Source: Leptobrachium leishanense (lineage: Eukaryota > Chordata > Amphibia > Anura > Megophryidae). Taken from it: a stretch of 64,000 bases of DNA. Location of the stretch: assembly GCA_009667805.1 (NCBI GenBank), contig CM019067.1, forward strand, positions 161,715,049 to 161,779,048, written 5' to 3'. Below the pieces are notes generated by a model that worked only from the letters and a program-made list of their open reading frames with translations, was not told the origin of the DNA and searched no databases. Made by a program: the position numbers and the translations under genes. Positions 26,312 to 38,307 of the stretch are shown one piece after another; within the stretch, counting starts at the first letter, position 1; every line of letters begins with the position of its first letter.

Positions 26312-27370
26312 TAAGAGAAAAGGAGGGAACTTTAAAAACATGTAGTCAGCCAGAAATTAATAAATGTAGAAATAAAATACAGTTGCAAGAATGGAGTTCT
26401 TTGGAGGATAGCGTTGGGCGGCAACTCTAATGCTCTGACTCAGTCTTAGCAAGTAACTGATTCTAATGAATGAACTACCTGTTTAATAACAGATACTGGA
26501 CATGTTAAAAATATACACTTTGAATTAGTGGCGGAGTGTGCTTAATGATTAAACATTAACTGTAATCAAGATTCCAGTCAGCTTCACAAAATGCCAAGGA
26601 ATGAGTGTGGATCCTAGGATGCTTTTATCTACAGGATACATCTTTATCATCAAACATATGTATCAGACCCCCTTAGGCAGAACAACTATAAAGCTAGGCA
26701 GAAACCCCAGTAATATTTATTTAAGCTACCTTTAGAATCAGCAAACAGAGAAAAAATCATCCAAAATACCCTGCAGCTGCATTTTTTTATGCTATGCACT
26801 ACAATAGTACCTACTTTCAGCTAAGATTTTCCTTTTAAGGTTAAGGCATGAACATGCATAGTATTTACTTGCTGTCCCATGGTGAATAATGAACTGCTGA
26901 TACTATATTAGATCAAAGTCACTATGCCTTGGGAGCAAATATTTGAAAACAGCAAAAAAGTTAAACAGCAGGGAATTTATGGTGAAATTTGATCTAAAGA
27001 AATAAAGATAATACAATCTCTTACAGAAATATTGTCAAGGGAATATTTATTTCCTTTTCTGAATCTGCAAAAGGGGCCTTTTTGTATTGAAGCACGGTGG
27101 CTATAAGTATATAAGAGATTGAAAATGATAAATACATAAAACTGTATATATATTGACTGATTTAATATTTGCCAGTGAATATATTATAGGATATATTTAG
27201 TGTATATTTCATCAAGTGCATGACAGTATTCATACGTTTGCTATAGTAATGAAATCTTAATTGCTGATAATATTATTGAAGTAATTCTGCATGTTGCTAT
27301 TCTTAAAGATAAACACAGTATTTATTAATTTCCTTCTATAGAAACCTAATAGTTTCTGTTTCAATCTGAC
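26312..27370. other. No recognised feature
   Basis: AT-rich sequence. No open frame over 60 codons with support. Confidence 0.5.
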
Positions 27371-27890
27371 TTAACCCCTTCACTACCAAGTGATTTTTCA
27401 AAAGACGTTGTCAAAAAACAATGTTTTTTGTAAAATCATTTTCAATTAATTATACAGTAAGAAATATTTGTGCTTATACCCATTGTATTTCTTACTGTAA
27501 ATAACCTGTTTTGGCCAGTAGATAGCGCCATCTACTACCAAATTGAGTTACAGCCGTTTGAGCTCTCTTTTCTCCCCCCCCCTGCACCAGCTGCTGAATG
27601 CACAATGTCAGAGCATTCAGTTAGCCAATTTTACACAGTTTTAGCTCTTTGGGCATTATGCCCACAGGGCTAAAACTTTGGGCACACCTTCTGCAGCTCA
27701 AAAGTAAAAAAAATGAGTTTGCTGCAACTGAATTTCATTTGCTTTTGGGCTGCAGATCAAGAAATGTCTATATTGGGGCACCGGATGGTGCCTTTGTAGC
27801 CCAAGATATTGCAATCTCATTAGCGAAGGGATTAAAACAAATTTGCACCGGGGCTCTCCATGGTGCTGAAACATATTCAATGAATATTAT
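27371..27890 (+). mobile_element. Left end of a third-family TTAA element plus flanking palindrome
   Basis: Begins TTAACCCCTTCACTACCAAG and shares the words CATTGTATTTCTTACTGTAA and GTTACAGCCGTTTGAGCTC with the 21359 copy (inverted there). From about 27852, CTCTCCATGGTGCTGAAACA faces its inverted partner near 28765-28800 across the MITE. Confidence 0.5.
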
Positions 27891-28763
27891 CAGGGTTATT
27901 CAAAGAGATTCGAAACGTCACCGAACGTTCGGTGACTTTTCATTCTCTTCAATACGGTGCAAATCGGCTTTCCCATTTCGGTGACCCTGCGGTGTATTCA
28001 GCAAGCACCACAGGACTGTCGAAGTGCAGGGGAAAGCGTCCGAAAACCTGGCGAAAACCCGGGGAATGAATGCCGAAAACCCGCAAAAACATCTGGATTA
28101 ACCCGTGGAAGACGCCGGAAAAACCCGAGCAGGAGCCAATCACACGCAGCGAAGCCGCCGGAAAAAGTCGACACTGCAGAAGAAGGCAGTGAATAAATTA
28201 GGAAAACAGTTTGCTTGAATGATTGAAAAGTGAAACGCTGTTTGCAAAGAAACTACTGAGCGAAAATGTCTGAAATTTACATATGAGGTCCAGGGAATGG
28301 TAAAAAAAAGGCCTGTTACAGAAAAAATAAGTAAAGTTAAAAAAAAATAAGACTTTTTTTTTAAAAAAGCTTAAAATATCCTAAAAAATCTATAACAAAG
28401 AGACTCTTTACTGTAGAATTTTGTAATGAACGGTTTATTAGATATTGAATTAAAGCGGGAATATTTTTAACATTGAAGCCTATGGGATTCTCCTGAATAA
28501 ACCTGTCAAATTAAACCACCGAATGGCAGGGCATTTTGGGAACCTTTCACAGCTGGTTTGTGTTCTCTGAATAGCCGAAGCAGTGCTTTTTCACGGGGAT
28601 TTCACTGCCCTCGAACAGGCACCGTATGTGCTGGCAATTCGCCAGGATTTGGCATATTTGCCTGCTCTCTGGATAGCCGAATGGCCAATAAAGGTAACCG
28701 AATGCTGAAAATTAGCGATCAGTTACCTTTCTCCAGCCATTTGGATCTCTTTGAATAACCCTG
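27891..28763. mobile_element. TWA MITE (CAGGGTTATTCAAAGAG family), 873 bp
   Basis: Ends CAGGGTTATTCAAAGAGATT and CTCTTTGAATAACCCTG, flanked by TAT on both sides. It contains the ~110-bp core (about 28395-28500) and CGAAAACC-rich blocks. It sits in the middle of an older palindrome whose arms carry CCATGGTGCTGAAACAT. Confidence 0.9.
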
Positions 28764-28873
28764 TATGTTTCAGGTCAGCAGTGCAGCACCATGGAGAGCT
28801 ACTCAGCTCACCATGGTGCTGAAACATAATAGCTATTCAATTCATTGCCGAACGGGAAAAAAGCCTCATTGTT

Positions 28874-30210
28874 TTAACCACTTGGATGCTGAGGACGCGC
28901 TCAGCGCGTCCTCAGCATTCCCGCTGGTATGCGGAGGACGCGCTGAGCGCGTCCTCCCATTGGGGTCAGCGTTCGGCCGGGTTCCGGCCGATCGCTGGCC
29001 CCCCCCGGTGCGGGCTGACATCCTGGATGTCAGCCGCGCATCCGGGACCACAGCCGCCGGAATTAGGTGTCATTGCGGCAGCGCGATGACACCTAATTCA
29101 GGCGCCCCCCCCGCATGTGCGGAGGAGGCGCCTGAAAGGGAGGGGGGGAGGTCCTTCGGACTTCTCTCCCTCCCGATCGGCGGCTCTGCGGGGGTTAACC
29201 CAGGCATCATTTGGAAGGGCACAGCCTGCCCTTCCAAATGATGCCTGGCATTAACCCCTGGGGAGCTGGATCGCGAATCGGCGCTGAAAAGCGCCGGTTC
29301 GCGATCCTTTCCCGGAGCTGGCCGACATCTTGGATGTCGGCCAAGCCTCCGGGAACTCCCCCTGAGGACTGGCGTCATCGTGCGTAGCACGATGACGCCA
29401 GTCCTGGACTTAACCCTTAACTGCCACCAACGGTGGAGATAGGGAGTTCCAATGAACTCCCTATCTCCCGATCCGTGGCAGTTAGGGGTTAAATTTTGGT
29501 ATGGTTGGATCGGCCAGAGCATGGCCGTTCCAACGATACCAAACATGAAAGTGAAAAATGTTGTAAAAAAAAAAAGAAAAATAAAAATAAAAAAAAATTA
29601 AAAAAAAATTATAAGAAAAAAGAGCATGGCCGTTCCAACAATACCAAACATGAGTATAAAAAAAGTTAAAAAATGAATAAAAATAAAAAAATATTTAAAA
29701 ATAAAATTATAAAAAAAAATAAACAAGTTTTTTTTTCTTTTTTTGGTTTGTTAATGCAGCAATATTGTTCCCATTTCAATTATAATGTGAACAATGATGC
29801 TGCACTAACGATTTTTGTATGCGGTGCGTTTGTTAAAAATAGTGTAATTTTCCCCCCAAAAAAATGTAACGAGACCCCATCTCTAATTTTTTTAACAAGC
29901 GCACCCCATACAAAATATAACCGCAATTGCTCGCATGTTAAAATGTGAAAAAAAACACTTTACACATTGTAAATTATTGAAAATACATATTTTATTGCAT
30001 TTTTTGTTATAATATACAGACATGACATAACGTATACATATAATAATGACATATTATGAATCTACCGAGTCTGACGGAAAGAACGATATATAATATGTCT
30101 GGGTCATATACTAAAATAAGCCTTCAAAACACGTTTAAACATGATGAGCAAAACCGGTAAAAATGACCTCAGCACAGGGGCGGGAAAAGCCTCAGCAGCG
30201 AAAGGGTTAA
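28874..30210. mobile_element. Hairpin-rich piggyBac-like element, second family, copy 1
   Basis: TTAA at 28874-28877 and 30207-30210 flanks ends CCACTTGGATGCTGAGG and CCTCAGCAGCGAAAGGG, which are inverted. The left ~600 bp are a run of hairpins, including GAGGACGCGCTCAGCGCGTC at about 28891, GGCTGACATCCTGGATGTCA, a pair of ~18-bp arms in TTTGGAAGGGCACAGCCTGC, and arms around GGATCGCGAATCGG. The right half is AT-rich. A second copy is at 47494. No transposase. Confidence 0.9.
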
Positions 30211-30894
30211 AATGAATCAGGCGCAATAAAATTTCACTCAAAAAATCTCGAAAAATGGCTAATAAATCCTAAAAAATAAATAAATGAAGAGACTTTTTGC
30301 TGCAAGTGAAAAAAATAAATGGTTGAATAAATATTTAATAAAACCAGGGAACATTTTTTACTTTGAAACCTTTGGGATTACTTTGTATGGCTGGTATTTT
30401 CATCCATTTCACATTTTGAAATAATTATAAAACTGAAATAACTTATAAAAAAGAAATATGAATCAACTCAAAATATGAAATAACTGATAAAAATTAAAAA
30501 CGAAGTGATACGAATAATTGGGCATCCAAAAATATGAATCCAATGAAAAATACAAAAAACTTCATTTGACAGAACGCACTGTCGCTGTGCAATCTGAAGA
30601 GGACTGTGGGCTTGCCTCCTACCCACTGATTACAGCCCAGCAACAGAAAAGGAGATTTGGGCTGGTTGCAGTCTCCCGCAACCATTAGACCCACGGCAAA
30701 CAGAGCTAATTGTATCCCCAGTCGCTGGTTTCTCTGAACCGGGTAAACATGGCTTTTGTAGCCAAGGACATGGAAGTACTTCCACATACTTCTTCATTTT
30801 AATCCGGCTGGGATAAATGTACAATTTCATTCCAGAAACTGACTGTTTTCCTTGGGAATATATATGTGTTAAAATGGCTGGCGACAGAATTTGG
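30211..30894. repeat. Decayed hAT-like and core-module fragments
   Basis: Contains AAAAAATCTCGAAAAATGGC, AGAGACTTTTTGCTGCAAG and AATATTTAATAAAACCAGGG, which resemble the shared ~110-bp core, then AAAACGAAGTGATACGAATA-type sequence as in 31560-31830. No clear ends. Confidence 0.4.
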
Positions 30895-31559
30895 GTGTTA
30901 GGACAACTCGGAACAAAATGGAGTTTTTATAATGTAGCTATGTTGGTGTAATGTGTGTTATGCAACAATGTTATTTCTATTGTATGGTCCTTATGTATCT
31001 GTTATTTGTTGAGAGGTTTATCCTCTTAACCTATCCTTGTCTCAGGAATGTGTTGGTTGTTAAACGTCTGTGTCAAGCAAACACTCTGCTGCCATGTTAT
31101 CTGTTGTTTTAAACTGTAATATGTTTGGCAATCATGATTGCCATTGTCCAGCCTCATCTAAGAATGTTATGCAATATTTTATTCACTAATCTAATTATGT
31201 TTCACATTCCAAGAAGCAGAAAGAACAGAAACATGAGAATCCTTCAGAACAATTCCTAGGGGAGGTTTTGTATGTAAATGACCCATGTGTGACCGTATAA
31301 ATATATGTGTGTCTGTCCTTGATTAAACAGAGTATATTCTGATTTTACATGCAGTCAAGACTCATGGTGTGGGTATCCCCAGGTCTACAGCCATGGCTTA
31401 TTTATGAGGAATGCGGGCAAGGCTCTCTACATGCACCCATCTTTAAGGTGTAGCTAAGGTACTGGAGAAAGGCATGGGTGTCACGAAGAGAACCCGGGTG
31501 TCCAGTGAGGAAGCGGCATTGACAGATGTGACCCTGTCGGGGTACTGATATCTGTTACA
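30895..31559 (+). mobile_element. Candidate solo LTR
   Basis: Starts TGTTAGGACAAC and ends CTGTTACA. A TATA-like GTATAAATATA lies at about 31296, and GATTAAACAG near 31321 could serve as a variant poly(A) signal. The same hAT-like fragment type lies on both sides, suggesting an insertion. No matching target duplication was found, so the boundaries and class are uncertain. Confidence 0.4.
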
Positions 31560-31830
31560 CCTCGTAAAAACGAAATGCAATTCAACCCAAAAATGAAATA
31601 ACCAATAAAAACAAAAACAAAGTGATCCAAAAAACGAAAACTGTCCGTCTGAAATTTCGAATCGGTCCGAAAATACAAAGCGCACCAACAAACGAAATGA
31701 CCCGAAACGAAAAAAAAAAACGGACTTAAGTGATTTGAAATGATCCGAAATGAAGAAGAAAAAAAAAAAACGGGAGAAAAAAAATGAGACTAAACGAAAC
31801 AAAGAAAGAAAACGCTGTGTACATGTCTAT
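31560..31830. repeat. hAT-like MITE right portion, decayed
   Basis: Repeated AAACGAAA and CCGAAA words ending GTGTACATGTCTATT, similar to the right end of the intact hAT MITE at 57721-58299 (GTGCACATCTCTATT). Confidence 0.5.
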
Positions 31831-31945
31831 TATTTATTAGTGTGTAATTTTAAGAGAAAATAAACTCTACCCACGAAAGCTAATATAAACAATGTAAACA
31901 TTTTGAAAAAGTCTACATTACTTGAAAGGAAAATTCATTGATTAA

Positions 31946-32372
31946 GGCTAGGGTCAAACGAATGCATAATTGGCAGCGACCGTCAAAAAGTGCGTCCGAA
32001 CGCATTGACGTATTTTTTCACAGAATGTGCAAAAACGGTCAGACGGCGCGCATTTTTGTGCATGATTTTTTACGGATCGTCAATAAAACACTTTTTGCGT
32101 CTGGCCGTTATGTAGGCTGGAAATTAGCAGAGTCTGACATCTCCTAATCACGCAAACACGCCGCTATGCCGCCGCAGCGCACTCTGTACGTCAGTACTAG
32201 CGGTTCTGCGTTCTCGAAAAAATGCGTTCATTTTCCACTTGCATTGCGCGGACGGACTTTTGTTCGGCCGTACTTCGTATATTGGCCGTCATTGCTCGTC
32301 ATTTGCTGCTACTGCGGCCGTGATTAAGTGCGCCTAAACGCACGTTAAAAATGCGCTAGTCTGACCCCAGCC
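31946..32372. mobile_element. PIF/Harbinger-like MITE, GGCTAGGGTC family, copy 3
   Basis: Ends GGCTAGGGTCAAACGAATGC and GCGCTAGTCTGACCCCAGCC. Flanks are TAA and TTA. Same orientation as copy 1. Confidence 0.8.
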
Positions 32373-33028
32373 TTAACCGAGTTACATCCATTAGCAGGGA
32401 TTGCAATAGCCTACTTTAAAGTGCATTATTTTTAAAGATTAATAGCTTCCAATTTTCAGAGGATTAATCTAAATTATACACTATCAGGAGAGAAAAGGGG
32501 TAAACCAGAGACGTATAAAAATGTTTTACTGTCTCAAACATTGTTGAGATTACGAAAACAACATGAAAAACCTAGAGAAAAGAAACTTACTAAAAAAAAA
32601 TATCAAAGGACAATAAACTATTCAAGTTCTCAATTCAGGGGAACAGCAAATGTGTCACGCATGTCTCATACATGGTGAGTAAACTCTTGTTAGTGCGCAC
32701 TCGTGTGGAATTTAAATTTTAACAGATTCTAATTAGGGATGGGCGTTCGGTTCGATTCGAACATAAGTTCGATTCGAACATTGCCCGTTCGGCCGTTCTG
32801 CGAACTTCGAACTTTTCAGGCAGTTCGCAAAAAGTTCGAAAAAAAAATAATTTTGAAATTTTTTAAAAAATGCTTAAAAAATCCTAAAAAATCTAAAGCT
32901 AGAGAGACTCTTTACTGCAGAATATTATAAGCAACGGTTTGTTAGATATTGAATTAAAACGGGGATATTTTTAACATTGAAGCCTATGGGATAAAACAAT
33001 CTTGTTGCTAAAACATCAGGCAGACGAG

Positions 33029-34355
33029 AGCTGTGTGAAGTTGTCACCCCATGTTTGCAAAACCTGAATAAAAATATACCATTCGTTTGTGCTACGTTTG
33101 TGCTGGTTTGTGCTGCAAAAACCAACGTTTGTGCCGGTTTGGTTTTGAAGTTATTGCACATTTAATTTTAGATTACGTGACTGCAAGCCCCGCCCACTTT
33201 GTAACAAATGTTATTAAATTTTAAAAACAGATATACCATTTGTTTGTGCTACGTTTGTGCCGGTTTGTGCTGCAAAAATGAACGTTTGTGTCAGTTTGGT
33301 TTCAGAGATATTGTGCATTAAAGTTGATGAAACTCTGCCCACTTTGCACCCTATGTTATTAAATTTTAAAAACAAATAGACCATTTATTTGTGCTTGTTT
33401 GTGTTGCAAAAATGAACATGCTGGTATAAAGTAAATCATGAACCAGAGCATTTGTCACCAAATTAATGCCCTAAGATATTATAATACTTACGACCTGATA
33501 TTAGCATAACAAATATTTTCATAAGTACCAAAAGAATTATAAAACTTTGGGGTACACATAAGAACAGATGTGACTTACAAAAATTTTTTAAAAACATAGG
33601 GCTCTATTACAATCCCCGCGCTAAAACGGGGGCGGTAGGGAGAAAAAACTGCACCCGCAGTTTTCCCCCTACCGCCCCCGTTTTAACGGGGGATTACATT
33701 ACAGGCGCAAAAAAGGCTGCCTGCATTGTTTGCGCCAGCTATGTCCCGGGATTCGCGCGGCAGCGCTAAGCGCAGCCGCGCGCATCCTCTCAATGGAGTC
33801 CATGGGACTTTGTAATACCAGCGCTGATTAACACTTTGCATTCCCCATGTTAAGTATAGGGAGCGCAAAGTGCAATAACCTCGCGCTGAGAAGCGCAAGG
33901 TACCAAACGCAAACAGGTTTTTTAACTCGTTTGCGTTTGGATTGTAATATGCGGTAAGTACCGCAGCAAACGTTAATGCTCACGCAAGTGAGCGTTAACG
34001 TTTGCGTTAGGAATATAATAGTTAATAACATGGGGTGCAAAGTGGGTGGGGTTTCATCAACTTTAATGCACAATATCTCTGAAACCAAACTGACACAAAC
34101 GTTCATTTTTGCAGCACAAACCAGCACAAACGTAGCACAAACAAATGGTATATTTGTTTTTAAAATTTAATAACATGGGGTGCAAAGTGGGCGGGGCTTG
34201 CAGTCACATAATCTAAAATTAAATGTGCAATAACTTCAAATCCAAACCGGCACAAACGTTGGTTTTTGCAGCACAAACCAGCACAAATGTAGCACAAACG
34301 ACTGGTATATTTTTATTCAGGTTTTACAAACATGGGGTGCCAACTTCACACAGCT
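33029..34355. mobile_element. Foldback (long-TIR) element with exact 9-bp duplication
   Basis: GCAGACGAG is present at 33020-33028 and again at 34356-34364. Between them lies a long inverted repeat: AGCTGTGTGAAGTTG at the left, CAACTTCACACAGCT at the right, arms ~365-395 bp. Each arm contains ~165-bp tandem subunits with GTTTGTGCTACGTTTGTGCC or its complement. The loop (about 33424-33990) holds a separate GC-rich MITE-like repeat. The related hAT copy at 36188-36230 lacks the insert, which gives an empty site. A 9-bp duplication with long TIRs fits Mutator-like elements, but no transposase is present. Confidence 0.85.
33599..34016. repeat. GC-rich MITE-like repeat in the foldback loop
   Basis: Opens with a hairpin whose arms contain ACGGGGGCGGTAGGG and CCCTACCGCCCCCGT. 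Later it has CCATGTTAAGTATAGGGAGC, a phrase shared with 46945 and 63488. It ends in GCGTTAACGTTTGCGTTAGG. Boundaries are approximate. Confidence 0.6.
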
Positions 34356-34760
34356 GCAGACGAGGCCCTCTATTCAGGCACTGTAGAGGGCAGCCCACTG
34401 GGGCCTCCCAAGTATCCCTTGAGGAGCATGCGGCTGACAGAGCTGCGACTGTGCGGGCTAGCCTGCCGGGTGCATGTGGCAGTCAGAGAGGCGGCGCAGG
34501 GAGGGAGCCACTGCACCTGCTGCCACGGCAGACCCCCCCACAACCAGGATGCAGGGAGCCTCCACTGACTGACCGCCAGGCTAAGGTAAGGAGAAACATT
34601 TCTATAAAAAAAAAAATCCGAGGACATTTTTAAATGTCCCAAGGAACATAAAATAAAACTTTTTTTTTATTTCTATTACTCACCTGATTCCTGGATCCAC
34701 CAACAAGCGCAGCCTCCCGTCTCCCACGCTGTTAGACGCTGCATACACCGGCGCGTCGTC

Positions 34761-35100
34761 TTCCACAATATCTCAGAGGTGTTACGTTGTGAAGGCACTA
34801 GCTGGCACCAATGGCCCAATATTTGGGTGCACTGCCACTGACGCGTGCACCAGATTTCAATCATTTTAATATTTGAATGCAGAGTCCACCCCTTCACTCT
34901 TCCACAATACCTCAGAGGGGTTAAGCTGTGAAGACACTAGCTGGCACCAAAGGCCCAATATTTGGGTGCACTGCCACTGAAGCGTGTACCAGATTCCATT
35001 CATTTTAATATTTGAATGCAGAGTCCACCCCTGCACTCTTCCACAATACCTCAGAGGGGTTACGGTGTGAAGGCACTAGCTGGCACCAAAGGTACAATTT
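34761..35100. repeat. 139-bp tandem repeat, about 2.5 units
   Basis: TTCCACAATAYCTCAGAGG starts at 34761, 34900 and 35039. The same unit occurs in the second hAT-like copy at 39879 and 40022 (143-bp spacing). Confidence 0.85.
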
Positions 35101-35299
35101 CAATGCACCTGTTGTTACTTTCATCCAAAACCTGCATAAATTTCACCATAATTTAGCCAAAAAATCACTAAACTTGTTCTGCGTGTACTAAAACTTCTCC
35201 TCTTTTCATACAGGCTGCCGCCCCAAGCAGTTGTTTATGAATAGATTAAAGGAAAAACATTTACCGTCATTTGAAATGTCATTTTTTCTTTTTAAATGT

Positions 35300-35460
35300 T
35301 TCTATACATACGAGAAATCCGACAAATTAAGGCTTTCTAGCCAAAACAATCGTGCATGATTAAGGCTTTCTAGCTGAAACGTCATTTTTATTTTGTGCCC
35401 CTGTGGCCGTCCTTAAATAAATACATATTTTAAAAATCATTGAGTTCTTGGTGTATCCCA
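35300..35460 (+). repeat. Retroelement-tail-like repeat with GAAACG
   Basis: Contains two copies of TTAAGGCTTTCTAG, then GCTGAAACGTCATTTTTATT and an AAATAAATAC tail. It replaces the right end of hAT-like copy 1. Confidence 0.45.
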
Positions 35461-35763
35461 CTGATTTAAAGCACATGTGCAGAGTAGGGATGAGCTGTTC
35501 GGTTCGATCTGTTCGGAGTTCGCATCGAACATCGGCCGTTCGACAGTTCGCAAACTTCGAACTTTTTGGGACGTTCGCCAAAAGTTCAAAAATATTTTTT
35601 TTTAAAAAAGTATAAAAAATGCTTAAAAAATACAAAAAAAAAATCGAGAAATAAAGAGACTCTTTACTACAGAATATTATAAGCAACAGTTTATTAGATA
35701 TTGAATTAAAACAGGAATATTTTTAACATTGAAGCCTAAGGGATAAAACATTCTTGTTACTAA

Positions 35764-36188
35764 GGCTAGGGTCAGACTAACGCATTTTTCACGTTGTCCG
35801 TGAAAATGTGCGTTCGAAGAATGGACGTATTTTTTCACGGAATACGCAATAGCGGTCATACTATGCGCAGTTTCATTCGTGATTTTGTACGGATCATCAA
35901 TAAAACACTTTGTGCATCTGGACGTTATGTTGGCCGGACATTAGCAGCGTCTGACGTCTCCAATTCACTCACACACGCCGCTAGCGGACGCAGCGCACTC
36001 TGTACATCAGTACTAGTGGTTTAACGTTCTCGAAAAAATGCGTTCATTTTCCACTTGCGTTGCGCAGCCGGACTTTTGTGCGACCGTACTTCGTATATTG
36101 GCCGTTATTGCCTGGCATCTGCTGCTAGTGCGGCCGTGATTAAGTGCGGCTGCACGCGCGTTCGCACTGCCTCAGTCTGACCCTAGCC
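35764..36188. mobile_element. PIF/Harbinger-like MITE, GGCTAGGGTC family, copy 4
   Basis: Ends GGCTAGGGTCAGACTAACGC and CTCAGTCTGACCCTAGCC, flanked by TAA. The hAT-like copy 1 shows the uninterrupted site at 33006-33016 (GTTGCTAAAACATC), confirming a TAA target. Confidence 0.9.
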
Positions 36189-36471
36189 TAAAACATCAGG
36201 CAGACACGGCCATCTAATCAGGCACTATAGAGGGCAGCCTGCAGGGGCCTCCCAAGAATACCCTTGAGGAGCATGCGATGAGAGAGCTGCGACTGTGCGG
36301 GCTAGCCGCCCGGGTGCATGTGGCAGAGACAGGTGGCGCAGGGAGGGAGCCACTGCACCTGCGGCCACGGCAGACCCCCCCGCACAACCAGGTTCCAGGG
36401 ATCCCCCACTGACCACCAGGCTAAGGTAAGGTGACACATTTCTAAAAAAATAAAATCCGAGGACATTTTTA

Positions 36472-36907
36472 GGCTAGGGTCAGACTGAGGCAGTGCGAAC
36501 GCGCGTTCTGGCGCACATAATCACGGCCGCACTAGCAGCAGATGCCGGGCAATGACAGCCAATATACGAAGTACGGTCGCACAAAAGTCCGGCCGCGCAA
36601 CGCAAGTGGAAAATGAACGCATTTTTTCGAGAACGTTAAACCGCTGGTACTGACGTACAGAGTGCGCTGCGGCCGCATAGCAGCGTGTGTGCGTGATTAG
36701 GAGATGTCAGACGCTGCTAGTGTGCGGCCAACATAACGTTCAAACAGCCGGATTTCCCTAGACTTCTTTTCACCCCATCGTCATGAAATACGTCCAGAAT
36801 TGCGCATCGTCTGACCACTTAAGCGTATTCCGTGAAAAAATGCGTGCGCACGCATCGACGTACATTTTGACGGTGGCCGCAGAAAATGCGCTCATCTGTC
36901 CCTAGCC
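36472..36907. mobile_element. PIF/Harbinger-like MITE, GGCTAGGGTC family, copy 5
   Basis: Inverted relative to copy 4. Flanked by TTA on both sides. The empty site is preserved at about 34620-34640 in hAT-like copy 1 (GGACATTTTTAAATGTCCC). Confidence 0.9.
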
Positions 36908-36949
36908 TTAAATGTCCCCGGGAACATAAAATAAAACTTTTTTTTTTCT

Positions 36950-37012
36950 TTCTCTACCTGGCTGAATGTAATTAATTATATATATTAGATACATTCAGCC
37001 AGGTAGAGGAGA
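36950..37012. repeat. Hairpin, 16-bp stem
   Basis: CTACCTGGCTGAATGT and its complement ACATTCAGCCAGGTAG flank a TA-rich loop. Confidence 0.8.
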
Positions 37013-37182
37013 TGGCATGTGGGCTGCGCAGGGTCTCAGGCAGTGGTTTTTTTTGTGTGTATGATACAGACCGGTCCAGAAATATTGGGACATCGACACA
37101 ATTGTAACATCTTTGGCTCTATACACCACCACTATGGAGTTGGAATGAAACAAACACAATGTGCTTTAACTGCAGACTCTAA

Positions 37183-38064
37183 CAGGGTTATTCAAAGAGC
37201 TCCGAATTGCTTGAGAAAGGTAACCGAACGCTGAAAATCAGCGTTCGGTTACCTTTCCTGGCCATTCAGCCATCCAGAGAGCAGGCAATTCGCCAAATCC
37301 TAGCGAATTGTCTGAACATACGGTGCCTGTTCGGTGCCTGTTCGAGGGCAGTGAAATCCCCATGAAAAGCACTGCTTCGGCTATTCAGAGAACAAAAACC
37401 AGCAGTGAAAGGTTCCCGGAATGCCCTGCCATTCGGTGGTTTAATTCGGCAAGTTTATTCAGGAGAATCCCATAGGCTTCAATGTTAAAAATATTCCCGT
37501 TTTAATTCAATATCTAATAAACCATTCATTATAAAATTCTGCAGTAAAGAGTCTCTTTATTTATAGATTTTTTAGGATATTTTAAGCATTTTTCTGAATT
37601 TTTTTTTTTTTAAAAGTCAGTTTTTGTTTTTTTAAGTTTACTTATTTTTTCTGTAACAGCCCTTTTTATTATCATTCCCTGGACCTCATATGTAAATTTC
37701 AGACATTTTCGCTCAGTAGTTTCTTTGCAAAAAGTGTTTCATTTTCAAACATTCACACAAACTGTTTTGCTAATTTATTCACTGCCTCTTCTGCTGTCTC
37801 GGCTGCTTCGCTGCGTGTGATCGGCTCCTGCTCGGGATTTTCGACGGGTTAATCCAGATGTTTTTGGGGGTTTTCGGCGTGCATTCGGTGGGTTTTGCGG
37901 TTCGTTTTCATCGGTTTGCGGTAGCTTTTCCCTGCAATTCGGGGACCCTGTGGTGCTTGCTGAATACACCGCAGGGTCACCGAAATGGGATCGGCAAAAG
38001 GAACTGAATTGAAGAGAATGAAAAGTCACTGAATGTGTGGTGACTTTTTGAATCTCTTTGAATT
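37183..38064. mobile_element. TWA MITE nested in a Tc1-like element
   Basis: Left end CAGGGTTATTCAAAGAGCTC; right end CTCTTTGAAT lacks the last ~7 bases (ACCCTG). Same family as 45212 and 59054. It contains the core module (about 37475-37590) in the orientation opposite to that at 28395. The flanking sequence joins to a Tc1 arm when it is removed. Confidence 0.85.
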
Positions 38065-38307
38065 AGCTTTAATTTGAGGGTATGTACATCCAACACAGGT
38101 GAACGGTGTAGGATTTACAGCAGTTTGCAGATGTGCCTCCCACTTGCTAAGGGACCAAAAGTAATGGGACAATTGGCTTCTCAGCTGTTCCATGGCCAGG
38201 TGTGTGATATTCCCTCATTACCCCAATTACAATGTGCAGATAAAAGGCCCAGAGTTCATTTCAAGTGTGCTATTTGCATTTGGAATCTGTTGCTGTCAAC
38301 TCTCAAG

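Larger units (their letters stand above)
32734..35300. mobile_element. hAT-like element, copy 1, right end lost
   Basis: Left end TAGGGATGGGCGTTCGGTTC, a block of GTTCGAA words, the shared ~110-bp core (about 32870-32995), a ~230-bp GC-rich block (34360-34600), and 139-bp tandem repeats. It parallels copy 2 at 35485-40647. Homology ends near 35300 and no right end is seen. A foldback element interrupts it at 33029-34355. Confidence 0.7.

Noticed and set aside
28765..29546. Several GC-rich 60-158 codon frames on both strands
   Set aside because: They overlap the hairpin train of a TTAA element; palindromic DNA gives mirrored frames such as the repeated EDALSASS.
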